From positions 673,520 to 737,519 of the forward strand of contig NZ_MVOL01000003.1 of the NCBI RefSeq assembly GCF_002018875.1: a stretch of 64,000 bases of DNA, given 5' to 3'. Source of the stretch: Pseudomonas sp. MF4836. Its GTDB lineage: Bacteria; Pseudomonadota; Gammaproteobacteria; Pseudomonadales; Pseudomonadaceae. Below the pieces are notes generated by a model. That model ran no database searches. It was not told the origin of the DNA and was given only the letters and a program-made list of their open reading frames with translations. Positions 55,150 to 63,625 of this stretch are shown here, one piece after another; the first letter of the stretch is position 1; each line of letters starts with the position of its first letter. The position numbers and the translations under genes were made by a program.

Positions 55150-56146
55150 GCGCTTTGTTCCCGCCGCCGTGATCGCCGCGCTGGTGCTGCTGGTATTCGT
55201 TGCCGTGCCCCTGGCTCTGCACGCTCACGGTGGCGGCTATTACTACCAGCTCGCCAGCCTGGCGTTGATCTTCATCCTGCTGGCCTCGTCCCTCCACCTG
55301 GTGTCGGGAGTGACCGGGCTGCTGCACCTTGGGCAAGCAGCGTTCTACGGGGTCGGCGCCTACCTGGCGGCGCTGGCCGGTGTGGCCTGCCACGTGCCGT
55401 TCTGGTTGGCGCTGCCCCTGGCGGGCCTGGGCTCGGCGTTGATCGCCCTGCTGGTGGCGCTGCCCACCATGCGCCTGGTCAGTATCTATTTTGCGGTGGC
55501 GACCCTGGCCATCGGGCAGATGATCAACATCATCCTGATGAACTGGGTCCCGGTCACCGGCGGCCCGAATGGGGTCACGCTGTTTGCCCCCATGGACCTG
55601 TTTGGCTGGGAGATCACCGACAACACCGGCATCTACTACGTGGTGGCGGTGACGGTATCGCTGTCGGTGTGGGCCATCTACCGCCTCAGTTACTCCTATT
55701 ACGGCAACGCGCTGCGTGCCCTGCGCGAAGACGATCAATGCGCGGCGGCCATGGGCATCGATGCGGTGCGGCTCAAGACCCAGGTGTTCACGGTGGCGGC
55801 GTTCTTTGCCGGGATTGCCGGCGCGCTCTGGGCCTACACCACGGGCTATATCTCGCCAAACGATTTCAAATTCTCGGAAACCATCCTGATCCTGGCCATG
55901 GTGGTGGTGGGCGGCCTGGGTAGCCTGCCGGGGGCAATCATCGGCGCGCTGCTGCTGGTCCTGCTGCCGGAAGCGCTGCGCGGCTTTGGCGACTTGCGCA
56001 ACATCATTGTCGGCAGCGTCATGTTCCTCTCCATCCTGTTCCTGCCCAAGGGCCTGTGCGGTGAAGTGCCGGCGATCAGCCTGGCGCGCGGACTGTTGGG
56101 CGGCGCCTGGAAAACCGATGCGGGCAAAAAGGTGGGCTGGAAATAA
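55142..56146 (+). CDS. ABC transporter permease, LivM type
   Basis: A 334-residue permease with nine or ten helices. LVSGVTGLLHLGQAAFYGVGAY and ALREDDQCAAAMGIDAVRLKT (coupling loop) are typical of LivM. GTG 55142 starts inside the livH-type gene, overlapping eight bases. Its stop overlaps the next start by one base (TAATG). Confidence 0.9.
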   Translation: MSERFVPAAVIAALVLLVFVAVPLALHAHGGGYYYQLASLALIFILLASSLHLVSGVTGLLHLGQAAFYGVGAYLAALAGVACHVPFWLALPLAGLGSALIALLVALPTMRLVSIYFAVATLAIGQMINIILMNWVPVTGGPNGVTLFAPMDLFGWEITDNTGIYYVVAVTVSLSVWAIYRLSYSYYGNALRALREDDQCAAAMGIDAVRLKTQVFTVAAFFAGIAGALWAYTTGYISPNDFKFSETILILAMVVVGGLGSLPGAIIGALLLVLLPEALRGFGDLRNIIVGSVMFLSILFLPKGLCGEVPAISLARGLLGGAWKTDAGKKVGWK

Positions 56147-56898
56147 TGCTCCTTGAATTCAACGGACTGACTCGCCGATTCGGCGGGCTTACCGCTATCG
56201 ATAACGTCTCGGGGCATGTGGCCAAGGGCGAGTTGCTGGGGCTGATCGGCCCCAACGGGGCCGGCAAGACCACCCTGTTCAACCTGATCACCGGGTTCGT
56301 CCCGGTCAGTGCCGGCACGGTGCATTTCGCTGGCCGCGATGTGACCGGCAAGCCACCCCATGTGGTCGCTCGGCTCGGTTTGTCGCGCACGTTCCAGAAC
56401 CTGCGGATCTTCCCCAACATGACCGTGTTCGACAATGTCTCGGTCGGCGCCACAGGGATGATCGGCCAGGGCCTGGTCGAAACCATTTTCGGCCGCGGCG
56501 AGCGTCGCCGACGGATCTCGGAGCAGAGCTGGCAGGCGTTGGAGTCGGTGGGGTTGCAGCACCTGGCGAACCAGCTGGCGGCCAATCTCTCCTACGGCCA
56601 GCGCAAGTACCTGGAAATTGCCCGGGCCCTGGCGATGCAGCCTGAGCTGTTGATCCTGGATGAGCCGGCAGCCGGGCTCAACGACACCGAAACCGCCGAG
56701 CTTGCGGCCTGTATCCAGCGCCTGCACGGCAGCGGGCTCAGCGTGATGCTGGTGGAGCACGACATGAACCTGGTGATGTCGATCTGTCAGCGGATTCTGG
56801 TGCTCGCCTCCGGCAGAAAGATCGCCGATGGACCGCCGGCGGCCATCCGCTGCGACGCGGCGGTCCTGGAATCCTATCTGGGGACTGATTGGGAATGA
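56146..56898 (+). CDS. ABC transporter ATP-binding protein, LivG type
   Basis: A 250-residue ATPase with Walker A GPNGAGKTTL (about residues 36-45), the ABC signature LSYGQRKYLEIARAL and Walker B LLILDEPAAGLN. LivG-type features are the long insertion after Walker A and the H-loop LVEHDMNLVMSI. Overlaps the permease gene by one base and the next ATPase gene by four (ATGA). Confidence 0.93.
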   Translation: MLLEFNGLTRRFGGLTAIDNVSGHVAKGELLGLIGPNGAGKTTLFNLITGFVPVSAGTVHFAGRDVTGKPPHVVARLGLSRTFQNLRIFPNMTVFDNVSVGATGMIGQGLVETIFGRGERRRRISEQSWQALESVGLQHLANQLAANLSYGQRKYLEIARALAMQPELLILDEPAAGLNDTETAELAACIQRLHGSGLSVMLVEHDMNLVMSICQRILVLASGRKIADGPPAAIRCDAAVLESYLGTDWE

Positions 56899-57602
56899 AC
56901 ATCCTCGACATCCAGGGCTTGAAGATCAACCTGGGCACCCACGACATTCTGCACGGCATCAGCCTGGCCGTGCCCGAGCGCAGCATCATTGCCGTACTGG
57001 GGGCCAACGGGGCGGGCAAGACCACACTGATGCGCGCGATTTCCGGGATCTACCAGGCCAGCGCCGGCAAGATCCTGTTCGATGGACAGGACATCAACCG
57101 CCTGCCCAGCCACAAACGGGTGCAGCAGGGGATTCTGCAGACGCCGGAAGGGCGGCAGATTTTCTCCAACATGACCGTGCGCGAAAACCTGCTGGTGGGC
57201 GGTGGGCCTTATGGCATGCGTGAGGCTGAATCGGTGCTGGATCTGTTTCCGGTGATCGGCGAGCGCTTTCACCAACTGGCCGGCTCGTTGTCCGGCGGCG
57301 AGCAGCAGATGCTGTGCATCGGTCGGGCATTGATGCGCCGGCCGCGGATTCTGCTGATGGACGAGCCCTCATTGGGGCTGGCACCTAAAGTGGTGGGGGA
57401 GATTTTTCGGTTGATCCAGCACATCCGCTCCACCGGCCTCACCGTGTTGCTGGTGGAACAGAATGCCAAGGCCGCGTTGCGGGTCGCCGACTATGCGGCG
57501 GTACTGGACGGCGGCCATATCACGCTTGAAGGACCGGCCGCGCAGATTGCCGCCGATCCACGCATTGTCGACGCTTACCTCGGAGGTCATTACCACCCAT
57601 GA
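56895..57602 (+). CDS. ABC transporter ATP-binding protein, LivF type
   Basis: A 235-residue ATPase with Walker A GANGAGKTTLM, signature LSGGEQQMLCIGRAL and Walker B ILLMDEPSLGLAP, the LivF layout. ATG 56895 lies inside the end of the livG-type gene (ATGA). Its stop again overlaps the next gene by four bases, so the flavoprotein is translated with the transporter. Confidence 0.93.
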   Translation: MNILDIQGLKINLGTHDILHGISLAVPERSIIAVLGANGAGKTTLMRAISGIYQASAGKILFDGQDINRLPSHKRVQQGILQTPEGRQIFSNMTVRENLLVGGGPYGMREAESVLDLFPVIGERFHQLAGSLSGGEQQMLCIGRALMRRPRILLMDEPSLGLAPKVVGEIFRLIQHIRSTGLTVLLVEQNAKAALRVADYAAVLDGGHITLEGPAAQIAADPRIVDAYLGGHYHP

Positions 57603-59041
57603 CGCACACAACGTCCAACGCCCTGGCCACGAGCCGCCTGCGTGAAGAACTGGCCTACCTGAAATTGCCCAGTGCGGCCTGGACGGCCGCGGGCAAGGGC
57701 CCTGACGGACTCGACCTGCCCGATGTCGCGATTATCGGCGCGGGCATGTTTGGCATTGCCGCCGCCGTGGCCCTGATCCTCAAGGGCGTGCACAACATCC
57801 GCCTGTTCGACAGCCAGCCGCCTGGCCGCAGCGGGCCCTGGACCACCTATGCGCGGATGCCGACCCTGCGCTCGCCCAAAGACCTGCCGGGGCTGAGTTT
57901 CGGGATCCGCGCGCTGACCTTCCGCGCCTGGTACGAAGCGACCTACAGCGCCGAGGCCTGGGAGGCGCTGTACAAGATTCCCAATGCGGTGTGGCAGGAC
58001 TACCTCGAATGGATCGCCGAGGCCTTTGACCTGCCGATCGAACACAACGCGGTGATCCGACGTTTTTCGGTGGGGCCGCAGACCGTCACCCTGCAGCACG
58101 AGGACGGGCGCAGCCTGATTGCCCGGCGCCTGGTGATCGCCACCGGGCGCTCGGGGACGGGGGGCGCGAGCCTGCCTGGATTTATCGATCCGGGGTTGTT
58201 TCCAACCCGCGCGGCCCACAGCTGCGACCCGATCGACTTTGCCGCCCTGGCCGGGCGTCGCGTGGCGGTGATCGGTGCCGGTTCCTCGGCCTGGGACAAC
58301 GCCGCGACAGCGCTGGAGCACGGCGCGGCGCAGGTCACCCTGTATGCCCGGCGCAGTTATTTGCCGCAGATCAACAAGGCCCGGGGCTATATTTATCCGG
58401 GCTTTATCGAGGGCTGGCACGGGCTGGCCGCGCAGGAGAAGTGGGCGGTCTCGGCCTACCTCGACGACACGCCGCCGCCACCGCCCCATGAGACCGTGCT
58501 GCGAACCCTGGCGGCTGGGGGCGAGCGCTTTACCCTTAATTTCGACTCGCGGTTCGAGGCCGTGTCCGAGGTGGCCGGGCAGGTGCAACTGACCTTGGCC
58601 GAGCGCACCGATCACGCGGACTTCCTGATTGCCGGGACCGGCTTTCGCGTCGACCTGGCCCGTGAACCGCTGTTTGACCAGGTGGCCGGGCGCGTGGCCC
58701 TGTGGCGTGATCGCTTTGAACCGACTGCCGGTTCCGAACGGCCGCACCTGGGCCTGTTTCCGTGGCTGGGGGCGGGGTTTGAACTGCAAGAGCGCGGACT
58801 GGCCGACGGTGCTTCCGAACTGAACCGGGTGCACCTGCTCAACCACGCCGCGAGCCTGAGCTTTGGTTCGATTGCCTCGGATATCCCGGCGATTTCCGCC
58901 GCCGCCGAACGCCTTGCCCTGCACATTGTGGCCCAGCTTTTTCATGAGGGTTTCAGTGCGTATCAGCAACGGCTGGTGGATTGGGACAATGAGTGGGAGC
59001 TGGAACCCACCCCTTATTTTCATCCCGCATCAGGCGCTTAA
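57599..59041 (+). CDS. Flavin-containing monooxygenase-like FAD/NAD(P)-binding protein
   Basis: A 480-residue flavoprotein. An FAD-binding Rossmann motif IGAGMFG lies at about residues 46-52 and a second nucleotide motif IGAGSSA near 224-230, the two-dinucleotide layout of FMO / Baeyer-Villiger type monooxygenases; ATG in LVIATGRSG and FLIAGTGF are the matching linker motifs. The first motif is GxGxxG, with Met-Phe before the third glycine. No membrane segment. It overlaps the ABC ATPase gene by four bases (ATGA), so it probably oxidises the imported compound. Substrate unknown. Confidence 0.82.
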   Translation: MTHTTSNALATSRLREELAYLKLPSAAWTAAGKGPDGLDLPDVAIIGAGMFGIAAAVALILKGVHNIRLFDSQPPGRSGPWTTYARMPTLRSPKDLPGLSFGIRALTFRAWYEATYSAEAWEALYKIPNAVWQDYLEWIAEAFDLPIEHNAVIRRFSVGPQTVTLQHEDGRSLIARRLVIATGRSGTGGASLPGFIDPGLFPTRAAHSCDPIDFAALAGRRVAVIGAGSSAWDNAATALEHGAAQVTLYARRSYLPQINKARGYIYPGFIEGWHGLAAQEKWAVSAYLDDTPPPPPHETVLRTLAAGGERFTLNFDSRFEAVSEVAGQVQLTLAERTDHADFLIAGTGFRVDLAREPLFDQVAGRVALWRDRFEPTAGSERPHLGLFPWLGAGFELQERGLADGASELNRVHLLNHAASLSFGSIASDIPAISAAAERLALHIVAQLFHEGFSAYQQRLVDWDNEWELEPTPYFHPASGA

Positions 59042-59276
59042 CAGGCGCTTTATGCCTCAGGTTGCCAGGCGCCGGGCGATTCCTTGTCGCCCGTTGCGCC
59101 GGGCGTTCGGCAACCGATAGCCAGCGGGGGCGCGGCTCGATTGCCTGCCCTGATCGCGCCCCGGCTCGCGGAAAAAACACCGCTGGGTCAATAACTCCGT
59201 GCCCCGACGGGCCATCCCCCCTAAAATACCCGCCACTTTTGAATCACCGCGCGTATCGCCCGAGGCACCGTCCCCC

Positions 59277-60491
59277 ATGTCTGTCACTGCAACCTCCACC
59301 CGTCCGGCGCCGGATCACCATGCCCAGTTTCTGGCCTTGCTGGACACCAGCCTGGCGCAGAACGCCTTTATCAAACTGGTGCTGGCCAAGTACGTGGGCG
59401 ACGAAGCGGATTTGCAGCGCATCATCATCAAGCAACTGACGGTCAAGGAGCAGCCGTGCCTGTCCTTCGTCTACCGCTACAAGACCCGGGACATCACCAA
59501 GAACTTTTCCCTGGAGGAGGGCGCGGCGTTGATTGGCGAGTGGCTGCCGGCCTCGTTCAAGAACGCGCACCTGCTGACCCTGACCGATGAAGTGCAGCTG
59601 GAATACAGCAAAAAGGGCAAGAGTTCGCTGTTCAAGGGCAAGCCCCAGCAGCAGCGTGAAGTGCCGTCGGCCGAGCACAACCGCGAGAAGAATCGCTTTC
59701 TCGACCTCAACCGGCCGTTTCTCGCTGATCTTGGGGTGACCAACAAGCAGCACGAGCTGATCCCGGCGATGTCGCGCAAGTGGAAGCAGATCAACAAGTT
59801 CATCGAAGTCTTCAGCCACGCCCTGGCCACGTCGCCGATCAATCTCGCGCAGCCGGTGCGGGTGGCGGACTTCGGTTCCGGCAAGGGCTACCTGACCTTT
59901 GCCATCCACGATTACCTGCGCAACACCTTGCAGGCCCAGGGTGAAGTCACCGGGGTCGAGCTACGTGAGGACATGGTCACCCTGTGCAACACCGCCGCCG
60001 CGCGCCTGGAGCATCCGGGGCTGGTGTTCAAGTGTGGCGACGTGCGCAGTGTGGCCCCCAGCGAGCTTGATGTGATGATCGCCCTGCATGCCTGCGATAT
60101 CGCCACCGACTACGCGATCCACACCGGGATCCGCTCCGGCGCGGCGATCATCATGTGCTCGCCGTGCTGCCACAAACAGATCCGCCTGCAGATCCAGAGC
60201 CCGGCGCTGCTCAAGCCAATGCTGCAATACGGCCTGCACCTGGGCCAGCAGGCAGAAATGGTCACCGACAGCCTGCGCGCGCTGTTCCTCGAGGCCTGTG
60301 GTTATGAAACCAAAGTCTTCGAATTCATCTCCCTGGAACACACCAACAAAAACAAAATGATCCTCGCCGTCAAACGCGCCGAACCCGCAGACCCGGCCCA
60401 GTTGCTGCTGAAAATCGAAGAGCTCAAAGCCTTCTACCACATCAGCGAGCACTGCCTGGAAACCCTGCTCAAGGCGGATGGGTACCTGTAA
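59277..60491 (+). CDS. Class I SAM-dependent methyltransferase
   Basis: A 404-residue cytoplasmic protein. The C-terminal two thirds hold a Rossmann methyltransferase with motif I VADFGSGKGYLTF near residue 197 and a later MCSPCCHKQIR segment with three cysteines, the Methyltransf_32-type layout. The N-terminal 150 residues form a domain with KTRDITKNFSLEEG. ATG 59277 has GAGG at 59262-59265. Methyl acceptor unknown, probably an RNA or small molecule. Monocistronic. Confidence 0.82.
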   Translation: MSVTATSTRPAPDHHAQFLALLDTSLAQNAFIKLVLAKYVGDEADLQRIIIKQLTVKEQPCLSFVYRYKTRDITKNFSLEEGAALIGEWLPASFKNAHLLTLTDEVQLEYSKKGKSSLFKGKPQQQREVPSAEHNREKNRFLDLNRPFLADLGVTNKQHELIPAMSRKWKQINKFIEVFSHALATSPINLAQPVRVADFGSGKGYLTFAIHDYLRNTLQAQGEVTGVELREDMVTLCNTAAARLEHPGLVFKCGDVRSVAPSELDVMIALHACDIATDYAIHTGIRSGAAIIMCSPCCHKQIRLQIQSPALLKPMLQYGLHLGQQAEMVTDSLRALFLEACGYETKVFEFISLEHTNKNKMILAVKRAEPADPAQLLLKIEELKAFYHISEHCLETLLKADGYL

Positions 60492-60511
60492 CCCAACGCG
60501 GCGTCTATGTT

Positions 60512-60542
60512 GGCCAGCGCAACCTGGCGGCAGCAGCTACAG
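60512..60542. repeat. REP-like element
   Basis: GGCCAGCGCAACCTGGCGGC followed by AGCAGCTACAG is a variant of the REP-like sequence also seen at 46717 and 62621. It lies between the converging methyltransferase and EamA genes. Confidence 0.6.
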
Positions 60543-60554
60543 GATGGTGTGGGG

Positions 60555-61454
60555 TTACAGGGCCCGGGCTGGCGCGGGTTGGGCCGGGCGCACGCTGGTC
60601 TTGCGCCCGAGCATCACGGTCAGAATCACGCCCACTGCGAACACCCAGGTGATCGGTTCGATGTGCTCGCCAAAAAACAGCGCGGAAAAGGCGATGGTGA
60701 AAAAGATCTGCAACAGCTGGATCTGACTGACCCGGGCAATGCCGCCCATGGCCAACCCGGCGTACCAGGCGAAGAAACCAAAGAACTGCGAAAACAGCGA
60801 TACATAGCCAAAGGCCCACCAGGTGCGGCTGGAAATCGCCCCTTGATGCTGCATCGCGAGGTACCACACCGGGCCAATCAGCAGGGGCGTCGACAGCACC
60901 AGGGCCCAGCAGATCACCTGCCAGCCACCCATCTCCTTGGCCAGGCGGCCGCCCTCGGCATAACCCAGGCCGCCGACGGCAATCGCCCCCAGCATCAACA
61001 CATCGCCGGCCTGAATGCTCCCGGCGCCGCTGATCAACGCATACCCCAGCACCAGCGCGCTGCCCAGGGCGGCGCAGGCCCAGAAGGCTTTCGACGGCCG
61101 CTCATGGGACAGCCACGCCGCATACAGCGCCACGCACAACGGTTGCAAGCCATTGACCAGTGCGCCGTGGGACGCGGGCAGAGTCTGCATGGCCCAGGCC
61201 GACAACACCGGAAAACCCAGAATCACCCCGAGGATCACCAAACTCAGGCCTTTGATCTGACGCCAGGTCGGCCACTTCTCCCGCTGCCACAGCAACAGCA
61301 ACGCCGCCGGAATCGCCGCGACCAGCGCCCGCCCCAGGCCATTGAGCAGCGGGTGGATCTCCAGCACCACGATGCGGGTAAAGGGCAGGGTCAGGCTGAA
61401 AATGATGACACCCAGCAAGCCGAGGGCCATGCCGGTGTTTTCGCGGGAGGACAT
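60555..61454 (-). CDS. EamA-family (DMT superfamily) transporter
   Basis: A 299-residue inner-membrane protein with ten helices arranged as two EamA repeats (first half MALGLLGVIIFSLTLPFTRI, second half GDVLMLGAIAVGGLGYAEGG). Members export amino acids or other metabolites. ATG 61454 (MSSRENTGMALG) is preferred because it starts close to the first helix; two further in-frame starts lie upstream but none has a good ribosome site. Converges on the methyltransferase gene. Confidence 0.88.
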   Translation of the reverse strand: MSSRENTGMALGLLGVIIFSLTLPFTRIVVLEIHPLLNGLGRALVAAIPAALLLLWQREKWPTWRQIKGLSLVILGVILGFPVLSAWAMQTLPASHGALVNGLQPLCVALYAAWLSHERPSKAFWACAALGSALVLGYALISGAGSIQAGDVLMLGAIAVGGLGYAEGGRLAKEMGGWQVICWALVLSTPLLIGPVWYLAMQHQGAISSRTWWAFGYVSLFSQFFGFFAWYAGLAMGGIARVSQIQLLQIFFTIAFSALFFGEHIEPITWVFAVGVILTVMLGRKTSVRPAQPAPARAL

Positions 61455-61556
61455 AAGGGCAACCAGATCAAGGGGAGGGCAGGGCGTATCTAGCCATAAA
61501 GCCGCCAAGCGGCGCTGTTACAGCTGGGCACAGACTTGGAGGTACAGTTGGTGGGG

Positions 61557-61590
61557 CAGCGGCAAGCTACAAGCTTGAAGCTTGCCGCTG
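61557..61590. repeat. REP-type inverted repeat
   Basis: CAGCGGCAAGCT (61557-61568) and AGCTTGCCGCTG (61579-61590) form a perfect 12-base stem with a 10-base loop. The GCGGCAAGCTT core is the form of a second common Pseudomonas repetitive element. It lies between the EamA and PfpI genes. Confidence 0.7.
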
Positions 61591-61683
61591 CTCGTGTAGT
61601 ACCCGCGTATTACCTGGGCCGGCAGATTAGGACTACCTTGAATACTCTTTCTGCCCACGTGTTTCTGTAAAAGGAGTCATCCC

Positions 61684-62265
61684 ATGGCCGCTAAAAAGAT
61701 CCTGATTCTGGTCGGCGATTACGTCGAAGACTACGAAGTGATGGTGCCGTTTCAGGCGCTACTGATGGTGGGGCATACCGTGCATGCCGTGTGTCCGGAC
61801 AAAAACGCCGGCCAGACCGTACGCACCGCGATCCATGATTTCGAGGGCGACCAGACCTATAGCGAGAAGCCGGGTCACCTGTTTGCCTTGAACTTCGATT
61901 TTGCCAAGGTGCAGGCTGCCGATTACGACGCGCTGCTGATTCCTGGCGGACGGGCTCCGGAATACCTGCGGCTGAATGAAAAAGTCCTGCAACTGGTCAG
62001 GGAATTCGACCAGGCGGGCAAGCCCATCGCCGCGGTGTGCCATGGCGCGCAACTGCTGGCGGCAGCTGGTGTGCTTGAAGGCCGCGAATGCAGCGCCTAC
62101 CCGGCCTGCGCTCCGGAAGTGCGACTGGCGGGCGGTACGTACATCGATATTCCCGTGACCGAGGGCCACGTTCAGGGCAATCTGGTCACCGCCCCGGCCT
62201 GGCCGGCGCACCCAAGCTGGCTGGCGGGCTTCCTCGGCCTGCTGGGCACCCGAATCACCCTGTAA
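61684..62265 (+). CDS. DJ-1/PfpI family protein
   Basis: A 193-residue flavodoxin-like protein of the DJ-1/PfpI group. The conserved nucleophile is Cys119 in [10 protein letters not shown], with Glu in the [10 protein letters not shown] loop and the histidine following the cysteine. Members are glyoxalase III, deglycase-like or stress-related proteins; the exact role cannot be assigned. AAGGAG at 61670-61676 sets ATG 61684. The next gene begins 15 bases after the stop. Confidence 0.88.
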   Translation: MAAKKILILVGDYVEDYEVMVPFQALLMVGHTVHAVCPDKNAGQTVRTAIHDFEGDQTYSEKPGHLFALNFDFAKVQAADYDALLIPGGRAPEYLRLNEKVLQLVREFDQAGKPIAAVCHGAQLLAAAGVLEGRECSAYPACAPEVRLAGGTYIDIPVTEGHVQGNLVTAPAWPAHPSWLAGFLGLLGTRITL

Positions 62266-62280
62266 CGGAGGGCCCTGCGC

Positions 62281-62586
62281 ATGTGCGAGCTGTACGTCAA
62301 AGCCGATCCGATTCTCTACGAATCCCGTTCACGCTCGCTGCGCATCTGCGGCGTGGTCACCACGTTGCGCCTGGAAAACCAGTTCTGGGACATCCTCAGC
62401 GAAATCGCCGGGGAAGACGGCATGACCACCAACCAACTGATCGCCAAGCTGTATGAAGAGGTCATGGACTACCGCGGTGAAGTGGTGAACTTCGCCTCCT
62501 TCCTGCGCGTCAGCTGCACCCGCTACCTCAGCCAGCGCCGCAGCGCCACGCCGGAACTCAGCGTGGTTCGGCGCAACGCCCTGTAG
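62281..62586 (+). CDS. Ribbon-helix-helix domain protein
   Basis: A 101-residue protein with an arylsulfotransferase-regulator-like RHH_4 domain: a beta strand (VVTTLRLENQ) followed by two helices (FWDILSEIAGEDGM, TTNQLIAKLYEEVMDYRG). It should bind DNA as a dimer or act as an adaptor. GGAGGG precedes ATG 62281. Fifteen bases separate it from the PfpI gene, so the two are likely co-transcribed. Confidence 0.82.
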   Translation: MCELYVKADPILYESRSRSLRICGVVTTLRLENQFWDILSEIAGEDGMTTNQLIAKLYEEVMDYRGEVVNFASFLRVSCTRYLSQRRSATPELSVVRRNAL

Positions 62587-62599
62587 CCCTTGGCCTTGA

Positions 62600-62617
62600 G
62601 CTGACGGTGACGTCAGC
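62600..62617 (+). terminator. Short hairpin after the RHH gene
   Basis: GCTGACG (62600-62606) and CGTCAGC (62611-62617) close a GTGA loop 14 bases after the stop. A perfect stem but no T-run, so only a possible terminator. Confidence 0.4.
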
Positions 62618-62620
62618 CCC

Positions 62621-62650
62621 GGCCAGCGCAGCCTGCGGCAGCGGCTACAA
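62621..62650. repeat. REP-like element
   Basis: GGCCAGCGCAGCCTGCGGCA followed by GCGGCTACAA is the third copy of the REP-like sequence of this window and the one closest to the Pseudomonas consensus. It lies just beyond the 3' end of the minus-strand DUF6124-like gene. Confidence 0.65.
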
Positions 62651-62657
62651 GGCGGCG

Positions 62658-63002
62658 TCAATCGCGGGTACGGGCACCATCGAGCAATGCTTCCACCACC
62701 GCTCGGGCCATTTCCACCGAGTGCACCATGGACCAGATCAGCCCGCGCTCGATGCCGCTGGCGCGCTCGGTGATTTCATCGGACACCTCTTCGGCGCATT
62801 TCAGCAGCAGCGCGACGTGCATCAGCGCGTCTTCGGCATTGACCCCGGGTTGCACGGCGAACAGCGCATGACCTTGGGCATCGCGCAGGCCAAAGGGGCG
62901 AGGCCGGGTGTTTTTCAGGGATTGAAGCAGGTGGGCGTTGGCGCGATCCAAGTCTGGGTCACGGCGTTGCTGGTGGGGTGGATCGGGGACGAGCTTTTTC
63001 AT
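62658..63002 (-). CDS. DUF6124-like protein
   Basis: A 114-residue protein beginning MKKLVPDPP and containing LFAVQPGVNAEDALMHVALLLKCAEEVSDE, the pattern of the DUF6124 (older DUF3077) proteins of pseudomonads. No signal peptide or membrane helix; mostly helical. Function is unknown. ATG 63002 has only a weak purine-rich stretch upstream (GAGTGAG), and the 250 bases before it form an extensive set of complementary segments that could hide this ribosome site. Confidence 0.78.
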   Translation of the reverse strand: MKKLVPDPPHQQRRDPDLDRANAHLLQSLKNTRPRPFGLRDAQGHALFAVQPGVNAEDALMHVALLLKCAEEVSDEITERASGIERGLIWSMVHSVEMARAVVEALLDGARTRD

Positions 63003-63250
63003 GTGTGTGACTCACTCAGTAGTTGTCCGACTGCCAAGCTCACTTCCACATGAGGGGTGGCAGCTGTGCGTGGGTGTGGAAGACCGGGACTGAGTAACCC
63101 GGCACACCCGAAGGTGTCCCGCGCACAACTGCCATAAAGCGCCGTCGATGAAAATGCATCGACGCTTGCTCAAGAGCACTCATGCTTACTCAATCCCGAA
63201 CTTCCACATCCGGGCCGCTGTTTTTGCAGCGACGCACGGAGACTGCCGGA
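63003..63250 (-). promoter_or_regulatory. Structured leader / RNA switch candidate upstream of the DUF6124-like gene
   Basis: Stem A: 63058-63070 with 63122-63134 (12 of 13 pairs). Long stem L: 63074-63097 with 63186-63209 (21 of 24). Hairpins: 63084-63088/63098-63102, 63104-63108/63113-63117 (CGAA loop), 63144-63150/63157-63163 (flanked by AAGC/GCTT), 63216-63220/63227-63231. A and L interleave and so exclude each other. ACTTCCACAT is repeated at 63042-63051 and 63200-63209, CTGCCA at 63031 and 63129. Three C-A mismatches would be G-U in minus-strand RNA, pointing to transcription towards the gene. Confidence 0.7.
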
Positions 63251-63625
63251 TCGGTATGAGCTGTACAAGGTGCTCAAAGGCGTTTTGGATTCTCTAGGAA
63301 ACGCCCTACAAAACAAAGCGAAACCTCTTCACGGCTCAGCGGTATATGGCCCTGGCACCTATGGCGAGGGAGCTTCTCCTCACTGTCAACGCACTCCGTC
63401 TCCGGCCCAGGAGAGTTTCAGATTTTCCTTATATCCCCGCCCTCGACCTCAGCCCTAGATTCCCTCAGCCATGGAAGGTCCTGCACACCTGCATAGGCTC
63501 AGATCTCTAAAACCCAAGGACTCAGTGACAGGGAGTTACTGATGGTCAGCCGATGTCGGTTCTCCCTCTCGATCCCACCAGCCTGCCACTGTCCGAGTAG
63601 CGGCCCGGCCCCAGGAGTGCTCTAG
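63251..63625. other. Gap before the M23-like gene
   Basis: Besides the structured element to its left it has a hairpin GGCGTTT (63279-63285) / AAACGCC (63299-63305). I see no gene. The promoter of the DUF6124-like gene (minus strand) and of the M23-like gene (plus strand) must lie here or close by. Confidence 0.4.
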
